Assembly: GCA_963930645.1 (NCBI GenBank)
Contig: CAWVNO010001215.1
Location: 310,001-374,000 of the forward strand
DNA length: 64,000 nucleotides
Direction of reading: 5' to 3'
Origin: Salticus scenicus
Lineage: Eukaryota; Arthropoda; Arachnida; Araneae; Salticidae
This document shows, one piece after another, positions 49,173 to 63,550 of the stretch. The notes below the pieces were generated by a model. It was not told where the DNA came from. It worked only from the letters and a program-made list of their open reading frames with translations, and did no database searches. The position numbers and the translations under genes are program-made. Numbering within the stretch: the stretch's first letter is position 1; each line of letters starts with the position of its first letter.

Positions 49173-52100
49173 CTAATAGAGCTTTGCGATCGCAATCACT
49201 TCCAGAATCTGCAAAAGATATTCTAGTTTCATAACAGAACAGCAGGGACCTGCCAAAGTTAAACCATTTGGCCAGGAGAGCCCTTTTATGGAGACTTTGT
49301 CCGATTTCGATACCCAAAATTTTTGCGATTTTCCCAGAATTTTTTTCAAAAGCCGATTCCAAAGCAACTAATAGAGCTTTGCGATCGCAATCACTTCCAG
49401 AATCTGCCCCACGAAGTCTACTTTCATAACAGAACAGCAGGGACCTGCCAAAGTTAAACCATTTGGCCAGGAGAGCCCTTTTATGAAGGCATGTGCTCAA
49501 TATCGTCGCCAAATTTTTTGGGCGAATTTTACGCCCTCTCATTTTCAAAAGTCGATTCCAAAGCAACTAATAGAGCTTTGCGATCGCAATCACTTCCAGA
49601 ATCTGCAAAAGATATTCTAGTTTCATAACAGAACAGCAGGGACCTGCCAAAGTTAAACCATTTGGCCAGGAGAGCCCTTTTATGGAGACTTTGCCCGATT
49701 TCGATACCCAAAATTTTTGCGATTTTCACAGAATTTTTTTCAAAAGCCGATTCCAAAGCAACTAATAGAGCTTTGCGATCGCAATCACTTCCAGAATCTT
49801 CCCCACGAAGTCTACTTTCATAACAGAACAGCAGGGACCTGCCAAAGTTAAACCATTTGGCCAGGAGAGCCCTTTTATGAAGGCATGTGCTCAATATCGT
49901 CGCCAAATTTTTTGGGCGAATTTTACGCCCTCTCATTTTCAAAAGTCGATTCCAAAGCAACTAATAGAGCTTTGCGATCGCAATCACTTCCAGAATCTGC
50001 AAAAGATATTCTAGTTTCATAACAGAACAGCAGGGACCTGCCAAAGTTAAACCATTTGGCCAGGAGAGCCCTTTTATGGAGACTTTGCCCGATTTCGATA
50101 CCCAAAATTTTTGCGATTTTCACAGAATTTTTTTCAAAAGCCGATTCCAAAGCAACTAATAGAGCTTTGCGATCGCAATCACTTCCAGAATCTGCCCCAC
50201 GAAGTCTACTTTCATAACAGAACAGCAGGGACCTGCCAAAGTTAAACCATTTGGCCAGGAGAGCCCTTTTATGAAGGCATGTGCTCAATATCGTCGCCAA
50301 ATTTTTTGGGCGAATTTTACGCCCTCTCATTTTCAAAAGTCGATTCCAAAGCAACTAATAGAGCTTTGCGATCGCAATCACTTCCAGAATCTGCAAAAGA
50401 TATTCTAGTTTCATAACAGAACAGCAGGGACCTGCCAAAGTTAAACCATTTGGCCAGGAGAGCCCTTTTATGGAGACTTTGCCCGATTTCGATACCCAAA
50501 ATTTTTGCGATTTTCACAGAATTTTTTTCAAAAGCCGATTCCAAAGCAACTAATAGAGCTTTGCGATCGCAATCACTTCCAGAATCTGCCCCACGAAGTC
50601 TACTTTCATAACAGAACAGCAGGGACCTGCCAAAGTTAAACCATTTGGCCAGGAGAGCCCTTTTATGAAGGCATGTGCTCAATATCGTCGCCAAATTTTT
50701 TGGGCGAATTTTACGCCCTCTCATTTTCAAAAGTCGATTCCAAAGCAACTAATAGAGCTTTGCGATCGCAATCACTTCCAGAATCTGCAAAAGATATTCT
50801 AGTTTCATAACAGAACAGCAGGGACCTGCCAAAGTTAAACCATTTGGCCAGGAGAGCCCTTTTATGGAGACTTTGCCCGATTTCGATACCCAAAATTTTT
50901 GCGATTTTCACAGAATTTTTTTCAAAAGCCGATTCCAAAGCAACTAATAGAGCTTTGCGATCGCAATCACTTCCAGAATCTGCCCCACGAAGTCTACTTT
51001 CATAACAGAACAGCAGGGACCTGCCAAAGTTAAACCATTTGGCCAGGAGAGCCCTTTTATGAAGGCATGTGCTCAATATCGTCGCCAAATTTTTTGGGCG
51101 AATTTTACGAGCTCTCATTTTCAAAAGTCGATTCCAAAGCAACTAATAGAGCTTTGCGATCGCAATCACTTCCAGAATCTGCAAAAGATATTCTAGTTTC
51201 ATAACAGAACAGCAGGGACCTGCCAAAGTTAAACCATTTGGCCAGGAGAGCCCTTTTATGGAGACTTTGCCCGATTTCGATACCCAAAATTTTTGCGATT
51301 TTCACAGAATTTTTTTCAAAAGCCGATTCCAAAGCAACTAATAGAGCTTTGCGATCGCAATCACTTCCAGAATCTGCCCCACGAAGTCTACTTTCATAAC
51401 AGAACAGCAGGGACCTGCCAAAGTTAAACCATTTGGCCAGGAGAGCCCTTTTATGAAGGCATGTGCTCAATATCGTCGCCAAATTTTTTGGGCGAATTTT
51501 ACGCCCTCTCATTTTCAAAAGTCGATTCCAAAGCAACTAATAGAGCTTTGCGATCGCAATCACTTCCAGAATCTGCAAAAGATATTCTAGTTTCATAACA
51601 GAACAGCAGGGACCTGCCAAAGTTAAACCATTTGGCCAGGAGAGCCCTTTTATGGAGACTTTGCCCGATTTCGATACCCAAAATTTTTGCGATTTTCACA
51701 GAATTTTTTTCAAAAGCCGATTCCAAAGCAACTAATAGAGCTTTGCGATCGCAATCACTTCCAGAATCTGCCCCACGAAGTCTACTTTCATAACAGAACA
51801 GCAGGGACCTGCCAAAGTTAAACCATTTGGCCAGGAGAGCCCTTTTATGAAGACATGTGCTCAATATCGTCGCCAAATTTTTTGGGCGAATTTTACGCCC
51901 TCTCATTTTCAAAAGTCGATTCCAAAGCAACTAATAGAGCTTTGCGATCGCAATCACTTCCAGAATCTGCAAAAGATATTCTAGTTTCATAACAGAACAG
52001 CAGGGACCTGCCAAAGTTAAACCATTTGGCCAGGAGAGCCCTTTTATGGAGACTTTGCCCGATTTCGATACCCAAAATTTTTGCGATTTTCACAGAATTT

Positions 52101-52913
52101 TTTTCAAAAGCCGATTCCAAAGCAACTAATAGAGCTTTGCGATCGCAATCACTTGCAGAATCTGCCCCACGAAGTCTACTTTCATAACAGAACAGCAGGG
52201 ACCTGCCAAAGTTAAACCATTTGGCCAGGAGAGCCCTTTTATGAAGGCATGTGCTCAATATCGTCGCCAAATTTTTTGGGCGAATTTTACGCCCTCTCAT
52301 TTTCAAAAGTCGATTCCAAAGCAACTAATAGAGCTTTGCGATCGCAATCACTTCCAGAATCTGCAAAAGATATTCTAGTTTCATAACAGAACAGCAGGGA
52401 CCTGCCAAAGTTAAACCATTTGGCCAGGAGAGCCCTTTTATGGAGACTTTGCCCGATTTCGATACCCAAAATTTTTGCGATTTTCACAGAATTTTTTTCA
52501 AAAGCCGATTCCAAAGCAACTAATAGAGCTTTGCGATCGCAATCACTTCCAGAATCTGCCCCACGAAGTCTACTTTCATAACAGAACAGCAGGGACCTGC
52601 CAAAGTTAAACCATTTGGCCAGGAGAGCCCTTTTATGGAGACTTTGCCCGATTTTGATACCCAAAATTTTTGCGATTTTCACAGAATTTTTTTCAAAAGC
52701 CGATTCCAAAGCAACTAATAGAGCTTTGCGATCGCAATCACTTCCAGAATCTGCCCCACGAAGTCTACTTTCATAACAGAACAGCAGGGACCTGCCAAAG
52801 TTAAACCATTTGGCCAGGAGAGCCCTTTTATGAAGGCATGTGCTCAATATCGTCGCCAAATTTTTTGGGCGAATTTTACGCCCTCTCATTTTCAAAAGTC
52901 GATTCCAAAGCAA
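49173..52913 (-). repeat. Right-arm block duplication D7, copy 1
   Basis: Markers are TTTGTCCG (49300), ATCTTCCCC (49800), ACGAGCTCTC (51110), AAGACATG (51853), CACTTGCAG near 52155 and GATTTTGATAC (52655). All but the last recur at +3741 bp (nine dimers plus one B half-unit). The last recurs at +3546, because this copy holds an extra B half-unit near 52.6 kb. Confidence 0.9.
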
Positions 52914-55900
52914 CTAATAGAGCTTTGCGATCGCAATCACTTCCAGAATCTGCAAAAGATATTCTAGTTTCATAACAGAACAGCAGGGACCTGCCAAAGT
53001 TAAACCATTTGGCCAGGAGAGCCCTTTTATGGAGACTTTGTCCGATTTCGATACCCAAAATTTTTGCGATTTTCACAGAATTTTTTTCAAAAGCCGATTC
53101 CAAAGCAACTAATAGAGCTTTGCGATCGCAATCACTTCCAGAATCTGCCCCACGAAGTCTACTTTCATAACAGAACAGCAGGGACCTGCCAAAGTTAAAC
53201 CATTTGGCCAGGAGAGCCCTTTTATGAAGGCATGTGCTCAATATCGTCGCCAAATTTTTTGGGCGAATTTTACGCCCTCTCATTTTCAAAAGTCGATTCC
53301 AAAGCAACTAATAGAGCTTTGCGATCGCAATCACTTCCAGAATCTGCAAAAGATATTCTAGTTTCATAACAGAACAGCAGGGACCTGCCAAAGTTAAACC
53401 ATTTGGCCAGGAGAGCCCTTTTATGGAGACTTTGCCCGATTTCGATACCCAAAATTTTTGCGATTTTCACAGAATTTTTTTCAAAAGCCGATTCCAAAGC
53501 AACTAATAGAGCTTTGCGATCGCAATCACTTCCAGAATCTTCCCCACGAAGTCTACTTTCATAACAGAACAGCAGGGACCTGCCAAAGTTAAACCATTTG
53601 GCCAGGAGAGCCCTTTTATGAAGGCATGTGCTCAATATCGTCGCCAAATTTTTTGGGCGAATTTTACGCCCTCTCATTTTCAAAAGTCGATTCCAAAGCA
53701 ACTAATAGAGCTTTGCGATCGCAATCACTTCCAGAATCTGCAAAAGATATTCTAGTTTCATAACAGAACAGCAGGGACCTGCCAAAGTTAAACCATTTGG
53801 CCAGGAGAGCCCTTTTATGGAGACTTTGCCCGATTTCGATACCCAAAATTTTTGCGATTTTCACAGAATTTTTTTCAAAAGCCGATTCCAAAGCAACTAA
53901 TAGAGCTTTGCGATCGCAATCACTTCCAGAATCTGCCCCACGAAGTCTACTTTCATAACAGAACAGCAGGGACCTGCCAAAGTTAAACCATTTGGCCAGG
54001 AGAGCCCTTTTATGAAGGCATGTGCTCAATATCGTCGCCAAATTTTTTGGGCGAATTTTACGCCCTCTCATTTTCAAAAGTCGATTCCAAAGCAACTAAT
54101 AGAGCTTTGCGATCGCAATCACTTCCAGAATCTGCAAAAGATATTCTAGTTTCATAACAGAACAGCAGGGACCTGCCAAAGTTAAACCATTTGGCCAGGA
54201 GAGCCCTTTTATGGAGACTTTGCCCGATTTCGATACCCAAAATTTTTGCGATTTTCACAGAATTTTTTTCAAAAGCCGATTCCAAAGCAACTAATAGAGC
54301 TTTGCGATCGCAATCACTTCCAGAATCTGCCCCACGAAGTCTACTTTCATAACAGAACAGCAGGGACCTGCCAAAGTTAAACCATTTGGCCAGGAGAGCC
54401 CTTTTATGAAGGCATGTGCTCAATATCGTCGCCAAATTTTTTGGGCGAATTTTACGCCCTCTCATTTTCAAAAGTCGATTCCAAAGCAACTAATAGAGCT
54501 TTGCGATCGCAATCACTTCCAGAATCTGCAAAAGATATTCTAGTTTCATAACAGAACAGCAGGGACCTGCCAAAGTTAAACCATTTGGCCAGGAGAGCCC
54601 TTTTATGGAGACTTTGCCCGATTTCGATACCCAAAATTTTTGCGATTTTCACAGAATTTTTTTCAAAAGCCGATTCCAAAGCAACTAATAGAGCTTTGCG
54701 ATCGCAATCACTTCCAGAATCTGCCCCACGAAGTCTACTTTCATAACAGAACAGCAGGGACCTGCCAAAGTTAAACCATTTGGCCAGGAGAGCCCTTTTA
54801 TGAAGGCATGTGCTCAATATCGTCGCCAAATTTTTTGGGCGAATTTTACGAGCTCTCATTTTCAAAAGTCGATTCCAAAGCAACTAATAGAGCTTTGCGA
54901 TCGCAATCACTTCCAGAATCTGCAAAAGATATTCTAGTTTCATAACAGAACAGCAGGGACCTGCCAAAGTTAAACCATTTGGCCAGGAGAGCCCTTTTAT
55001 GGAGACTTTGCCCGATTTCGATACCCAAAATTTTTGCGATTTTCACAGAATTTTTTTCAAAAGCCGATTCCAAAGCAACTAATAGAGCTTTGCGATCGCA
55101 ATCACTTCCAGAATCTGCCCCACGAAGTCTACTTTCATAACAGAACAGCAGGGACCTGCCAAAGTTAAACCATTTGGCCAGGAGAGCCCTTTTATGAAGG
55201 CATGTGCTCAATATCGTCGCCAAATTTTTTGGGCGAATTTTACGCCCTCTCATTTTCAAAAGTCGATTCCAAAGCAACTAATAGAGCTTTGCGATCGCAA
55301 TCACTTCCAGAATCTGCAAAAGATATTCTAGTTTCATAACAGAACAGCAGGGACCTGCCAAAGTTAAACCATTTGGCCAGGAGAGCCCTTTTATGGAGAC
55401 TTTGCCCGATTTCGATACCCAAAATTTTTGCGATTTTCACAGAATTTTTTTCAAAAGCCGATTCCAAAGCAACTAATAGAGCTTTGCGATCGCAATCACT
55501 TCCAGAATCTGCCCCACGAAGTCTACTTTCATAACAGAACAGCAGGGACCTGCCAAAGTTAAACCATTTGGCCAGGAGAGCCCTTTTATGAAGACATGTG
55601 CTCAATATCGTCGCCAAATTTTTTGGGCGAATTTTACGCCCTCTCATTTTCAAAAGTCGATTCCAAAGCAACTAATAGAGCTTTGCGATCGCAATCACTT
55701 CCAGAATCTGCAAAAGATATTCTAGTTTCATAACAGAACAGCAGGGACCTGCCAAAGTTAAACCATTTGGCCAGGAGAGCCCTTTTATGGAGACTTTGCC
55801 CGATTTCGATACCCAAAATTTTTGCGATTTTCACAGAATTTTTTTCAAAAGCCGATTCCAAAGCAACTAATAGAGCTTTGCGATCGCAATCACTTGCAGA

Positions 55901-56853
55901 ATCTGCCCCACGAAGTCTACTTTCATAACAGAACAGCAGGGACCTGCCAAAGTTAAACCATTTGGCCAGGAGAGCCCTTTTATGAAGGCATGTGCTCAAT
56001 ATCGTCGCCAAATTTTTTGGGCGAATTTTACGCCCTCTCATTTTCAAAAGTCGATTCCAAAGCAACTAATAGAGCTTTGCGATCGCAATCACTTCCAGAA
56101 TCTGCAAAAGATATTCTAGTTTCATAACAGAACAGCAGGGACCTGCCAAAGTTAAACCATTTGGCCAGGAGAGCCCTTTTATGGAGACTTTGCCCGATTT
56201 TGATACCCAAAATTTTTGCGATTTTCACAGAATTTTTTTCAAAAGCCGATTCCAAAGCAACTAATAGAGCTTTGCGATCGCAATCACTTCCAGAATCTGC
56301 CCCACGAAGTCTACTTTCATAACAGAACAGAAGGGACCTGCCAAAGTTAAACCATTTGGCCAGGAGAGCCCTTTTATGAAGGCATGTGCTCAATATCGTC
56401 GCCAAATTTTTTGGGCGAATTTTACGCCCTCTCATTATCAAAAGTCGATTCCAAAGCAACTAATAGAGCTTTGCGATCGCAATCACTTCCAGAATCTGCA
56501 AAAGATATTCTAGTTTCATAACAGAACAGCAGGGACCTGCCAAAGTTAAACCATTTGGCCAGGAGAGCCCTTTTATGGAGACTTTGCCCGATTTCGATAC
56601 CCAAAATTTTTGCGATTTTCACAGAATTTTTTTCAAAAGCCGATTCCAAAGCAACTAATAGAGCTTTGCGATCGCAATCACTTCCAGAATCTGCCCTACG
56701 AAGTCTACTTTCATAACAGAACAGCAGGGACCTGCCAAAGTTAAACCATTTGGCCAGGAGAGCCCTTTTATGAAGGCATGTGCTCAATATCGTCGCCAAA
56801 TTTTTTGGGCGAATTTTACGCCCTCTCATTTTCAAAAGTCGATTCCAAAGCAA
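52914..56853 (-). repeat. Right-arm block duplication D7, copy 2
   Basis: Matching markers at 53041, 53541, 54851, 55594, 55896 and 56201. It also carries ACAGAAGGG (56331), CATTATC (56437) and TCTGCCCTACG near 56696. Confidence 0.9.
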
Positions 56854-59800
56854 CTAATAGAGCTTTGCGATCGCAATCACTTCCAGAATCTGCAAAAGAT
56901 ATTCTAGTTTCATAACAGAACAGCAGGGACCTGCCAAAGTTAAACCATTTGGCCAGGAGAGCCCTTTTATGGAGACTTTGTCCGATTTCGATACCCAAAA
57001 TTTTTGCGATTTTCACAGAATTTTTTTCAAAAGCCGATTCCAAAGCAACTAATAGAGCTTTGCGATCGCAATCACTTCCAGAATCTGCCCCACGAAGTCT
57101 ACTTTCATAACAGAACAGCAGGGACCTGCCAAAGTTAAATCATTTGGCCAGGAGAGCCCTTTTATGAAGGCATGTGCTCAATATCGTCGCCAAATTTTTT
57201 GGGCGAATTTTACGCCCTCTCATTTTCAAAAGTCGATTCCAAAGCAACTAATAGAGCTTTGCGATCGCAATCACTTCCAGAATCTGCAAAAGATATTCTA
57301 GTTTCATAACAGAACAGCAGGGACCTGCCAAAGTTAAACCATTTGGCCAGGAGAGCCCTTTTATGGAGACTTTGCCCGATTTCGATACCCAAAATTTTTG
57401 CGATTTTCACAGAATTTTTTTCAAAAGCCGATTCCAAAGCAACTAATAGAGCTTTGCGATCGCAATCACTTCCAGAATCTGCCCCACGAAGTCTACTTTC
57501 ATAACAGAACAGCAGGGACCTGCCAAAGTTAAACCATTTGGCCAGGAGAGCCCTTTTATGAAGGCATGTGCTCAATATCGTCGCCAAATTTTTTGGGCGA
57601 ATTTTACGCCCTCTCATTTTCAAAAGTCGATTCCAAAGCAACTAATAGAGCTTTGCGATCGCAATCACTTCCAGAATCTGCAAAAGATACTCTAGTTTCA
57701 TAACAGAACAGCAGGGACCTGCCAAAGTTAAACCATTTGGCCAGGAGAGCCCTTTTATGGAGACTTTGCCCGATTTCGATACCCAAAATTTTTGCGATTT
57801 TCACAGAATTTTTTTCAAAAGCCGATTCCAAAGCAACTAATAGAGCTTTGCGATCGCAATCACTTCCAGAATCTGCCCCACGAAGTCTACTTTCATAACA
57901 GAACAGCAGGGACCTGCCAAAGTTAAACCATTTGGCCAGGAGAGCCCTTTTATGAAGGCATGTGCTCAATATCGTCGCCAAATTTTTTGGGCGAATTTTA
58001 CGCCCTCTCATTTTCAAAAGTCGATTCCAAAGCAACTAATAGAGCTTTGCGATCGCTATCACTTCCAGAATCTGCAAAAGATATTCTAGTTTCATAACAG
58101 AACAGCAGGGACCTGCCAAAGTTAAACCATTTGGCCAGGAGAGCCCTTTTATGGAGACTTTGCCCGATTTCGATACCCAAAATTTTTGCGATTTTCACAG
58201 AATTTTTTTCAAAAGCCGATTCAAAAGCAACTAATAGAGCTTTGCGATCGCAATCACTTCCAGAATCTGCCCCACGAAGTCTACTTTCATAACAGAACAG
58301 CAGGGACCTGCCAAAGTTAAACCATTTGGCCAGGAGAGCCCTTTTATGAAGGCATGTGCTCAATATCGTCGCCAAATTTTTTGGGCGAATTTTACGCCCT
58401 CTCATTTTCAAAAGTCGATTCCAAAGCAACTAATAGAGCTTTGCGATCGCAATCACTTTCAGAATCTGCAAAAGATATTCTAGTTTCATAACAGAACAGC
58501 AGGGACCTGCCAAAGTTAAACCATTTGGCCAGGAGAGCCCTTTTATGGAGACTTTGCCCGATTTCGATACCCAAAATTTTTGCGATTTTCACAGAATTTT
58601 TTTCAAAAGCCGATTCCAAAGCAACTAATAGAGCTTTGCGATCGCAATCACTTCCAGAATCTGCCCCACGAAGTCTACTTTCATAACAGAACAGCAGGGA
58701 CCTGCCAAAGTTAAACCATTTGGCCAGGAGAGCCCTTTTATGAAGGCATGTGCTCAATATCGTCGCCAAATTGTTTGGGCGAATTTTACGCCCTCTCATT
58801 TTCAAAAGTCGATTCCAAAGCAACTAATAGAGCTTTGCGATCGCAATCACTTCCAGAATCTGCAAAAGATATTCTAGTTTCATAACAGAACAGCAGGGAC
58901 CTGCCAAAGTTAAACCATTTGGCCAGGAGAGCCCTTTTATGGAGACTTTGCCCGATTTCGATACCCAAAATTTTTGCGATTTTCACAGAATTTTTTTCAA
59001 AAGCCGATTCCAAAGCAACTAATAGAGCTTTGCGATCGCAATCACTTCCAGAATCTGCCCCACGAAGTCTACTTTCATAACAGAACAGCAGGGACCTGCC
59101 AAAGTTAAACCATTTGGCCAGGAGAGCCCTTTTATGAAGGCATGTGCTCAATATCGTCGCCAAATTTTTTGGGCGAATTTTACGCCCTCTCATTTTCAAA
59201 AGTCGATTCCAAAGCAACTAATAGAGCTTTGCGATCGCAATCACTTCCAGAATCTGCAAAAGATATTCTAGTTTCATAACAGAACAGCAGGGACCTGCCA
59301 AAGTTAAACCATTTGGCCAGGAGAGCCCTTTTATGGAGACTTTGCCCGATTTCGATACCCAAAATTTTGCGATTTTCACAGAATTTTTTTCAAAAGCCGA
59401 TTCCAAAGCAACTAATAGAGCATTGCGATCGCAATCACTTCCAGAATCTGCCCCACAAAGTCTACTTTCATAACAGAACAGCAGGGACCTGCCAAAGTTA
59501 AACCATTTGGCCAGGAGAGCCCTTTTATGAAGGCATGTGCTCAATATCGTCGCCAAATTTTTTGGGCGAATTTTACGCCCTCTCATTTTCAAAAGTCGAT
59601 TCCAAAGCAACTAATAGAGCTTTGCGATCGCAATCACTTCCAGAATCTGCAAAAGATATTCTAGTTTCATAACAGAACAGCAGGGACCTGCCAAAGTTAA
59701 ACCATTTGGCCAGGAGAGCCCTTTTATGGAGACTTTGCCCGATTTCGATACCCAAAATTTTTGCGATTTTCACAGAATTTTTTTCAAAAGCCGATTCCAA

Positions 59801-61148
59801 AGCAACTAATAGAGCTTTGCGATCGCAATCACTTCCAGAATCTGCCCCACGATGTCTACTTTCATAACAGAACAGCAGGGACCTGCCAAAGTTAAACCAT
59901 TTGGCCAGGAGAGCCCTTTTATGAAGGCATGTGCTCAATATCGTCGCCAAATTTTTTGGGCGAATTTTACGCCCTCTCATTTTCAAAAGTCGATTCCAAA
60001 GCAACTAATAGAGCTTTGCGATCGCAATCACTTCCAGAATCTGCAAAAGATATTCTAGTTTCATAACAGAACAGCAGGGACCTGCCAAAGTTAAACCATT
60101 TGGCCAGGAGAGCCCTTTTATAGAGACTTTGCCCGATTTCGATACCCAAAATTTTTGCGATTTTCACAGAATTTTTTTCAAAAGCCGATTCCAAAGCAAC
60201 TAATAGAGCTTTGCGATCGCAATCACTTCCAGAATCTGCCCCACGAAGTCTACTTTCATAACAGAACAGCAGGGACCTGCCAAAGTTAAACCATTTGGCC
60301 AGGAGAGCCCTTTTATGAAGGCATGTGCTCAATATCGTCGCCAAATTTTTTGGGCGAATTTTACGCCCTCTCATTTTCAAAAGTCGATTCCAAAGCAACT
60401 AATAGAGCTTTGCGATCGCAATCACTTCCAGAATCTGCAAAAGATATTCTAGTTTCATAACAGAACAGCAGGGACCTGCCAAAGTTAAACCATTTGGCCA
60501 GGAGAGCCCTTTTATGGAGACTTTGCCCGATTTCGATACCCAGAATTTTTGCGATTTTCACAGAATTTTTTTCAAAAGCCGATTCCAAAGCAACTAATAG
60601 AGCTTTGCGATCGCAATCACTTCCAGAATCTGCCCCACGAAGTCTACTTTCATAACAGAACAGCAGGGACCTGCCAAAGTTAAACCATTTGGCCAGGAGA
60701 GCCCTTTTATGAAGGCATGTGCTCAATATCGTCGCCAAATTTTTTGGGCGAATTTTACGCCCTCTCATTTTCAAAAGTCGATTCCAAAGCAACTAATAGA
60801 GCTTTGCGATCGCAATCACTTCCAGAATCTGCAAAAGATATTCTAGTTTCATAACAGAACAGCAGGGACCTGCCAAAGTTAAACCATTTGGCCAGGAGAG
60901 CCCTTTTATGGAGACTTTGCCCGATTTCGATACCCAAAATTTTTGCGATTTTCACAGAATTTTTTTCAAAAGCCGATTCCAAAGCAACTAATAGAGCTTT
61001 GCGATCGCAATCACTTCCAGAATCTGCCCCACGAAGTCTACTTTCATAAAAGAACAGCAGGGACCTGCCAAAGTTAAACCATTTGGCCAGGAGAGCCCTT
61101 TTATGAAGGCATGTGCTCAATATCGTCGCCAAATTTTTTGGGCGAATT

Positions 61149-63550
61149 TTACGAGCTCTCATTTTCAAAAGTCGATTCCAAAGCAACTAATAGAGCTTTG
61201 CGATCGCAATCACTTCCAGAATCTGCAAAAGATATTCTAGTTTCATAACAGAACAGCAGGGACCTGCCAAAGTTAAACCATTTGGCCAGGAGAGCCCTTT
61301 TATGGAGACTTTGCCCGATTTCGATACCCAAAATTTTTGCGATTTTCACAGAATTTTTTTCAAAAGCCGATTCCAAAGCAACTAATAGAGCTTTGCGATC
61401 GCAATCACTTCCAGAATCTGCCCCACGAAGTCTACTTTCATAACAGAACAGCAGGGACCTGCCAAAGTTAAACCATTTGGCCAGGAGAGCCCTTTTATGA
61501 AGGCATGTGCTCAATATCGTCGCCAAATTTTTTGGGCGAATTTTACGCCCTCTCATTTTCAAAAGTCGATTCCAAAGCAACTAATAGAGCTTTGCGATCG
61601 CAATCACTTCCAGAATCTGCAAAAGATATTCTAGTTTCATAACAGAACAGCAGGGACCTGCCAAAGTTAAACCATTTGGCCAGGAGAGCCCTTTTATGGA
61701 GACTTTGCCCGATTTCGATACCCAAAATTTTTGCGATTTTCACAGAATTTTTTTCAAAAGCCGATTCCAAAGCAACTAATAGAGCTTTGCGATCGCAATC
61801 ACTTCCAGAATCTGCCCCACGAAGTCTACTTTCATAACAGAACAGCAGGGACCTGCCAAAGTTAAACCATTTGGCCAGGAGAGCCCTTTTATGAAGACAT
61901 GTGCTCAATATCGTCGCCAAATTTTTTGGGCGAATTTTACGCCCTCTCATTTTCAAAAGTCGATTCCAAAGCAACTAATAGAGCTTTGCGATCGCAATCA
62001 CTTCCAGAATCTGCAAAAGATATTCTAGTTTCATAACAGAACAGCAGGGACCTGCCAAAGTTAAACCATTTGGCCAGGAGAGCCCTTTTATGGAGACTTT
62101 GCCCGATTTCGATACCCAAAATTTTTGCGATTTTCACAGAATTTTTTTCAAAAGCCGATTCCAAAGCAACTAATAGAGCTTTGCGATCGCAATCACTTCC
62201 AGAATCTGCCCCACGAAGTCTACTTTCATAACAGAACAGCAGGGACCTGCCAAAGTTAAACCATTTGGCCAGGAGAGCCCTTTTATGAAGGCATGTGCTC
62301 AATATCGTCGCCAAATTTTTTGGGCGAATTTTACGCCCTCTCATTTTCAAAAGTCGATTCCAAAGCAACTAATAGAGCTTTGCGATCGCAATCACTTCCA
62401 GAATCTGCAAAAGATATTCTAGTTTCATAACAGAACAGCAGGGACCTGCCAAAGTTAAACCATTTGGCCAGGAGAGCCCTTTTATGGAGACTTTGCCCGA
62501 TTTCGATACCCAAAATTTTTGCGATTTTCACAGAATTTTTTTCAAAAGCCGATTCCAAAGCAACTAATAGAGCTTTGCGATCGCAATCACTTCCAGAATC
62601 TGCCCCACGAAGTCTACTTTCATAACAGAACAGCAGGGACCTGCCAAAGTTAAACCATTTGGCCAGGAGAGCCCTTTTATGAAGGCATGTGCTCAATATC
62701 GTCGCCAAATTTTTTGGGCGAATTTTACGCCCTCTCATTTTCAAAAGTCGATTCCAAAGCAACTAATAGAGCTTTGCGATCGCAATCACTTCCAGAATCT
62801 GCAAAAGATATTCTAGTTTCATAACAGAACAGCAGGGACCTGCCAAAGTTAAACCATTTGGCCAGGAGAGCCCTTTTATGGAGACTTTGCCCGATTTTGA
62901 TACCCAAAATTTTTGCGATTTTCACAGAATTTTTTTCAAAAGCCGATTCCAAAGCAACTAATAGAGCTTTGCGATCGCAATCACTTCCAGAATCTGCCCC
63001 ACGAAGTCTACTTTCATAACAGAACAGAAGGGACCTGCCAAAGTTAAACCATTTGGCCAGGAGAGCCCTTTTATGAAGGCATGTGCTCAATATCGTCGCC
63101 AAATTTTTTGGGCGAATTTTACGCCCTCTCATTATCAAAAGTCGATTCCAAAGCAACTAATAGAGCTTTGCGATCGCAATCACTTCCAGAATCTGCAAAA
63201 GATATTCTAGTTTCATAACAGAACAGCAGGGACCTGCCAAAGTTAAACCATTTGGCCAGGAGAGCCCTTTTATGGAGACTTTGCCCGATTTCGATACCCA
63301 AAATTTTTGCGATTTTCACAGAATTTTTTTCAAAAGCCGATTCCAAAGCAACTAATAGAGCTTTGCGATCGCAATCACTTCCAGAATCTGCCCCACGAAG
63401 TCTACTTTCATAACAGAACAGCAGGGACCTGCCAAAGTTAAACCATTTGGCCAGGAGAGCCCTTTTATGAAGGCATGTGCTCAATATCGTCGCCAAATTT
63501 TTTGGGCGAATTTTACGCCCTCTCATTTTCAAAAGTCGATTCCAAAGCAA
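61149..63550 (-). repeat. Third partial copy of the D7 block (D8)
   Basis: ACGAGCTCTC (61154) and AAGACATG (61897) lie 6303 bp from copy 2, but GATTTTGATAC (62898), ACAGAAGGG (63028) and CATTATC (63134) lie 6697 bp from it. One whole 394-bp dimer was therefore gained or lost inside the block between 61.9 and 62.9 kb. The CACTTGCAG change is absent here. Confidence 0.88.
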
